The notes beneath the pieces are model-generated. The model did not search any database, was not told the DNA's origin, and was given only the letters and a program-made list of their open reading frames with translations. Made by a program: the position numbers and the translations under genes. From a virus: 20,717 nucleotides of DNA. Below are positions 19,052 to 20,717 of this stretch, piece after piece. The stretch covers positions 1-20,717 of IMG/VR virus record IMGVR_UViG_3300042344_000895, one strand, 5' to 3'. The stretch's first letter is position 1. Each line of letters opens with the position of its first letter.

Positions 19052-20176
19052 ATGCCTCTCCCCACCTTTGTTGCCGTCGATGCCGCCGCCACGGTGCAAG
19101 ACCTGATTGCCGAGTTCGAGCGCCAAACGGGTCGCACCCTCTTCCCCGGCCAGTACGAGCGGCTGCTGATTAACCTGATTGGCTACGAGGGGTTGCTGCT
19201 CAAGGCGGCGATCCAGGACACTGGCGAGCAAAATTTAGTCGAGTACGCCCGTGGGGTAAACCTGGAGAACTTGGGCCGATTACTTGGGGTCACGAGGTTG
19301 CCAGCCCAACCCGCTCGAACCACAGTCCTGATCACCCTGGAGTCACCCGCCCCGGTTCCAGTCACCGTGCCTTCAGGACTGAGGATTGCGGCGGTTGATG
19401 GCCCGGTTTTTGTCACGGTGGATTCAAGGGTGATTCCCACGGGTGGATTGACCACCACGGTTGCGGCCTTAGCGGTGGAAGCTGGCGACGCTGGCAACGG
19501 GTACGCACCCGGTACGGTCACGACGGTGATCGACTCACTGCCATCGGGATTGGGCTATAGCGCAACGAATCAGACCCCAACCGATGGCGGGGCCGCAATT
19601 GAAGATGATGAGAACCTGAGAGAGCGAATCCTATTGGCTCCTGAGAGCTTTTCCAACGCCGGGTCGGTTGGAGCTTACGAGTTTTGGGCAAGGTCAGCCA
19701 GTCAGGAAGTGATTGACGCGGCCGTGCGTGGCGTGTCGCTATCTGAAGACCCACTACCTGGTGAGCCAACCCCTGGTGAGGTTTGGATCTATCCACTCAC
19801 CCGGTCGGGACTGCCTACCCCTGAAGTCAAGGCGCTTGTGGCCGCGTCGGTGTCAGCAGAGAAAGTCAGGCCCTTGACCGATTGGGTGCAAATCAAAGAC
19901 CCGGTGCGAGTGCCCTACGCGATCACCCTGTCTGCGGTGTTGAATCCCGGTGCTGACGCTGAAACGGTCAAGGGGCAAGTTGAAGCGGCGTTGTTTGCCT
20001 TGACGAATGAGTGGCGGTCACGATTGGGCGCTCGGGTCACGGCCTCTCAGATTATTTGTGCTGCCCAAGATTTCGAGGGGGTCGCTTCGGTGTCGCTCGC
20101 CTCACCCAATGCCGACCTGGTGCTTGACCGCTGGCAATGGGCTGATTGCACCGGGATTGCAGTAACCGTGGCGTGA
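19052..20176 (+). CDS. Baseplate protein gpJ-like
   Basis: A 374-residue protein starting at the ATG at 19052; an in-frame ATG at 19004 adds 16 residues of poor character. The whole length fits the baseplate J family (P2 gpJ / Mu gp47): ARGVNLENLGRLLGVTRLPA near the N-terminus, a beta region with VTVPSGLRIAAVDGPVFVTV and GDAGNGYAPGTVTTVID, then DDENLRERILLAPESFSNAG, then VIDAAVRG, VWIYPLTRSG and a C-terminal VRVPYAITLSAVLNPGADAE. GpJ forms the wedge of the baseplate linking sheath contraction and fibre binding. No Shine-Dalgarno sequence is visible. Its usual neighbours (gp25-like W, spike V) are missing upstream. Confidence 0.88.
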   Translation: MPLPTFVAVDAAATVQDLIAEFERQTGRTLFPGQYERLLINLIGYEGLLLKAAIQDTGEQNLVEYARGVNLENLGRLLGVTRLPAQPARTTVLITLESPAPVPVTVPSGLRIAAVDGPVFVTVDSRVIPTGGLTTTVAALAVEAGDAGNGYAPGTVTTVIDSLPSGLGYSATNQTPTDGGAAIEDDENLRERILLAPESFSNAGSVGAYEFWARSASQEVIDAAVRGVSLSEDPLPGEPTPGEVWIYPLTRSGLPTPEVKALVAASVSAEKVRPLTDWVQIKDPVRVPYAITLSAVLNPGADAETVKGQVEAALFALTNEWRSRLGARVTASQIICAAQDFEGVASVSLASPNADLVLDRWQWADCTGIAVTVA

Positions 20177-20183
20177 TGGGCCC

Positions 20184-20212
20184 AAAAAAAACCGGGCCGC
20201 GATGGCCCGGTT
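20184..20212 (-). terminator. Strong minus-strand intrinsic terminator
   Basis: Perfect 9-bp stem AACCGGGCC (20190-20198) with GGCCCGGTT (20204-20212), loop GCGAT. On the minus strand it is followed by an uninterrupted T-run (complement of the A-run starting at 20184). It ends the leftward unit of 20235-20692 just before the gpJ stop. On the plus strand there is no T-run, so late transcription could pass. Confidence 0.85.
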
Positions 20213-20234
20213 GGGATGGTTGGGGGATGGGTGG

Positions 20235-20453
20235 TTAAGTTTCAATCCAGTCAATTGCAGACTGTACGGATTGATGTCGGCTTGGGAACGCGCCAATCAG
20301 CTTGGCTGTGGCATAAGCGCCGTGATCCGCAATCTCGATCACACTCCCATGCTCGTCGCGTCCTTCAAATGTCGCGTGATTTTCTTCTGTGACAGTCCAA
20401 TCCAAAGCCGGGAACGTGTCCCGGAGCTTGTCGAAAATCTCTTCGCTGGTCAT
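20235..20453 (-). CDS. Small hypothetical accessory protein
   Basis: A 72-residue protein from the ATG at 20453, with GAGAGGAA about eight bases upstream; the longer in-frame start overlaps the next gene and is rejected. It reads MTSEEIFDKLRDTFPALDWT, then TFEGRDEHGSVIEIADHGAY, ending in SVQSAIDWIE. A helix, several strands and a final helix are likely. No family was recognised. It shares its leader sequence with other minus-strand genes here. Confidence 0.6.
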   Translation of the reverse strand: MTSEEIFDKLRDTFPALDWTVTEENHATFEGRDEHGSVIEIADHGAYATAKLIGAFPSRHQSVQSAIDWIET

Positions 20454-20479
20454 GGGTGGGTTCCTCTCGACTGGACTAA

Positions 20480-20692
20480 CTAGGGCTTGAACTTCGGAGC
20501 GAACGACATCACGGCCATCACCAAACCTGTTGCACCTACCGCGTCCTGGTACGTGATTTGGCGGCTTTGGTTGACCGGCATGAAGCTCCACGACATCCAC
20601 CCAAACCAAGCCACAGCGAACGGGCCAATGATGGAGAGGGTTAGCTCGGCTGCAAAATCGATCATCTTGTCGCGGTCGTCAGAGCGTTTCAT
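20480..20692 (-). CDS. Small membrane protein
   Basis: A 70-residue protein with GAGAGGAA upstream of the ATG at 20692. The N-terminus is charged (MKRSDDRDKM). Two hydrophobic segments follow: about residues 17-37 (LTLSIIGPFAVAWFGWMSWS) and 52-66 (GLVMAVMSFA). This suggests two membrane spans with a short loop. It is probably transcribed together with the 72-residue gene 26 bases downstream and ends at the terminator at 20184-20212. Function is unknown. Confidence 0.6.
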   Translation of the reverse strand: MKRSDDRDKMIDFAAELTLSIIGPFAVAWFGWMSWSFMPVNQSRQITYQDAVGATGLVMAVMSFAPKFKP

Positions 20693-20717
20693 CGTTGGGT
20701 TCCTCTCAACTCGATTA

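Noticed and set aside
1-20717. Tailocin (headless contractile tail) instead of a phage
   Set aside because: Protease/scaffold, decoration, major capsid and connector genes are all present and appear intact.
1-20717. CRISPR array, tRNA gene, insertion sequence, diversity-generating retroelement
   Set aside because: No regularly spaced repeats, no cloverleaf, no transposase or reverse transcriptase translation was seen on either strand.

Overview
The window is the late (structural) half of a contractile-tailed phage or prophage, most likely from a cyanobacterium. The host guess rests on three copies of the cyanobacterial HIP1 octamer GCGATCGC (488-495, 11619-11626, 16922-16929), a GC-rich composition and cyanobacteria-like accessory proteins; no host gene is present to confirm it. 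Both head and tail genes are present, so this is a phage rather than a headless tailocin.

Head region (1-5853, + strand). The end of a YVTN-type beta-propeller protein is followed by a small hypothetical, a gpG-like virion morphogenesis protein, a fused protease/scaffold, a capsid decoration protein, the major capsid protein, a 65-aa head protein, a DUF1320-type connector and a tail-terminator-like protein. The order resembles phage Mu. Genes are tightly coupled (TAATG, ATGA and 7-base overlaps). The run is broken once by a minus-strand HTH gene (1053-1514) and by a strongly structured RNA leader (1578-1656) in front of the protease.

Tail region (5859-14218, + strand). This part is P2-like: sheath, then an unusual pair (a membrane protein and a coiled-coil protein), then the tube, the gpE/gpE' chaperones joined by a probable -1 frameshift, the tape measure and gpU. 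The sheath carries four copies of a beta-rich module that also occurs in the DUF1320 connector. The tape measure is followed by a short coding relic that repeats its C-terminal motif.

Accessory region (13191-18509 and 20184-20692, mostly - strand). At least ten small minus-strand genes are threaded among the tail genes: a BLIP-fold-like membrane protein, a SWIM zinc-finger protein, a zinc-ribbon/coiled-coil protein, a Bro-N antirepressor-like protein, a 41-aa basic protein and several unknowns. Several units have their own promoters and minus-strand terminators. Two promoters (16284-16312 and 17397-17425) share a nearly identical -35/operator block and are probably co-regulated. A plus-strand terminator (18260-18299) lies just before the baseplate section.

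Baseplate J (19052-20176, + strand) follows a 540-base gap without a gene. The baseplate, hub and spike genes normally found between gpU and gpJ (P2 X, D, V, W types) are not in this window. Either they have moved or the element is rearranged or defective. All functional names come from reading the translated sequence; no database search was possible.
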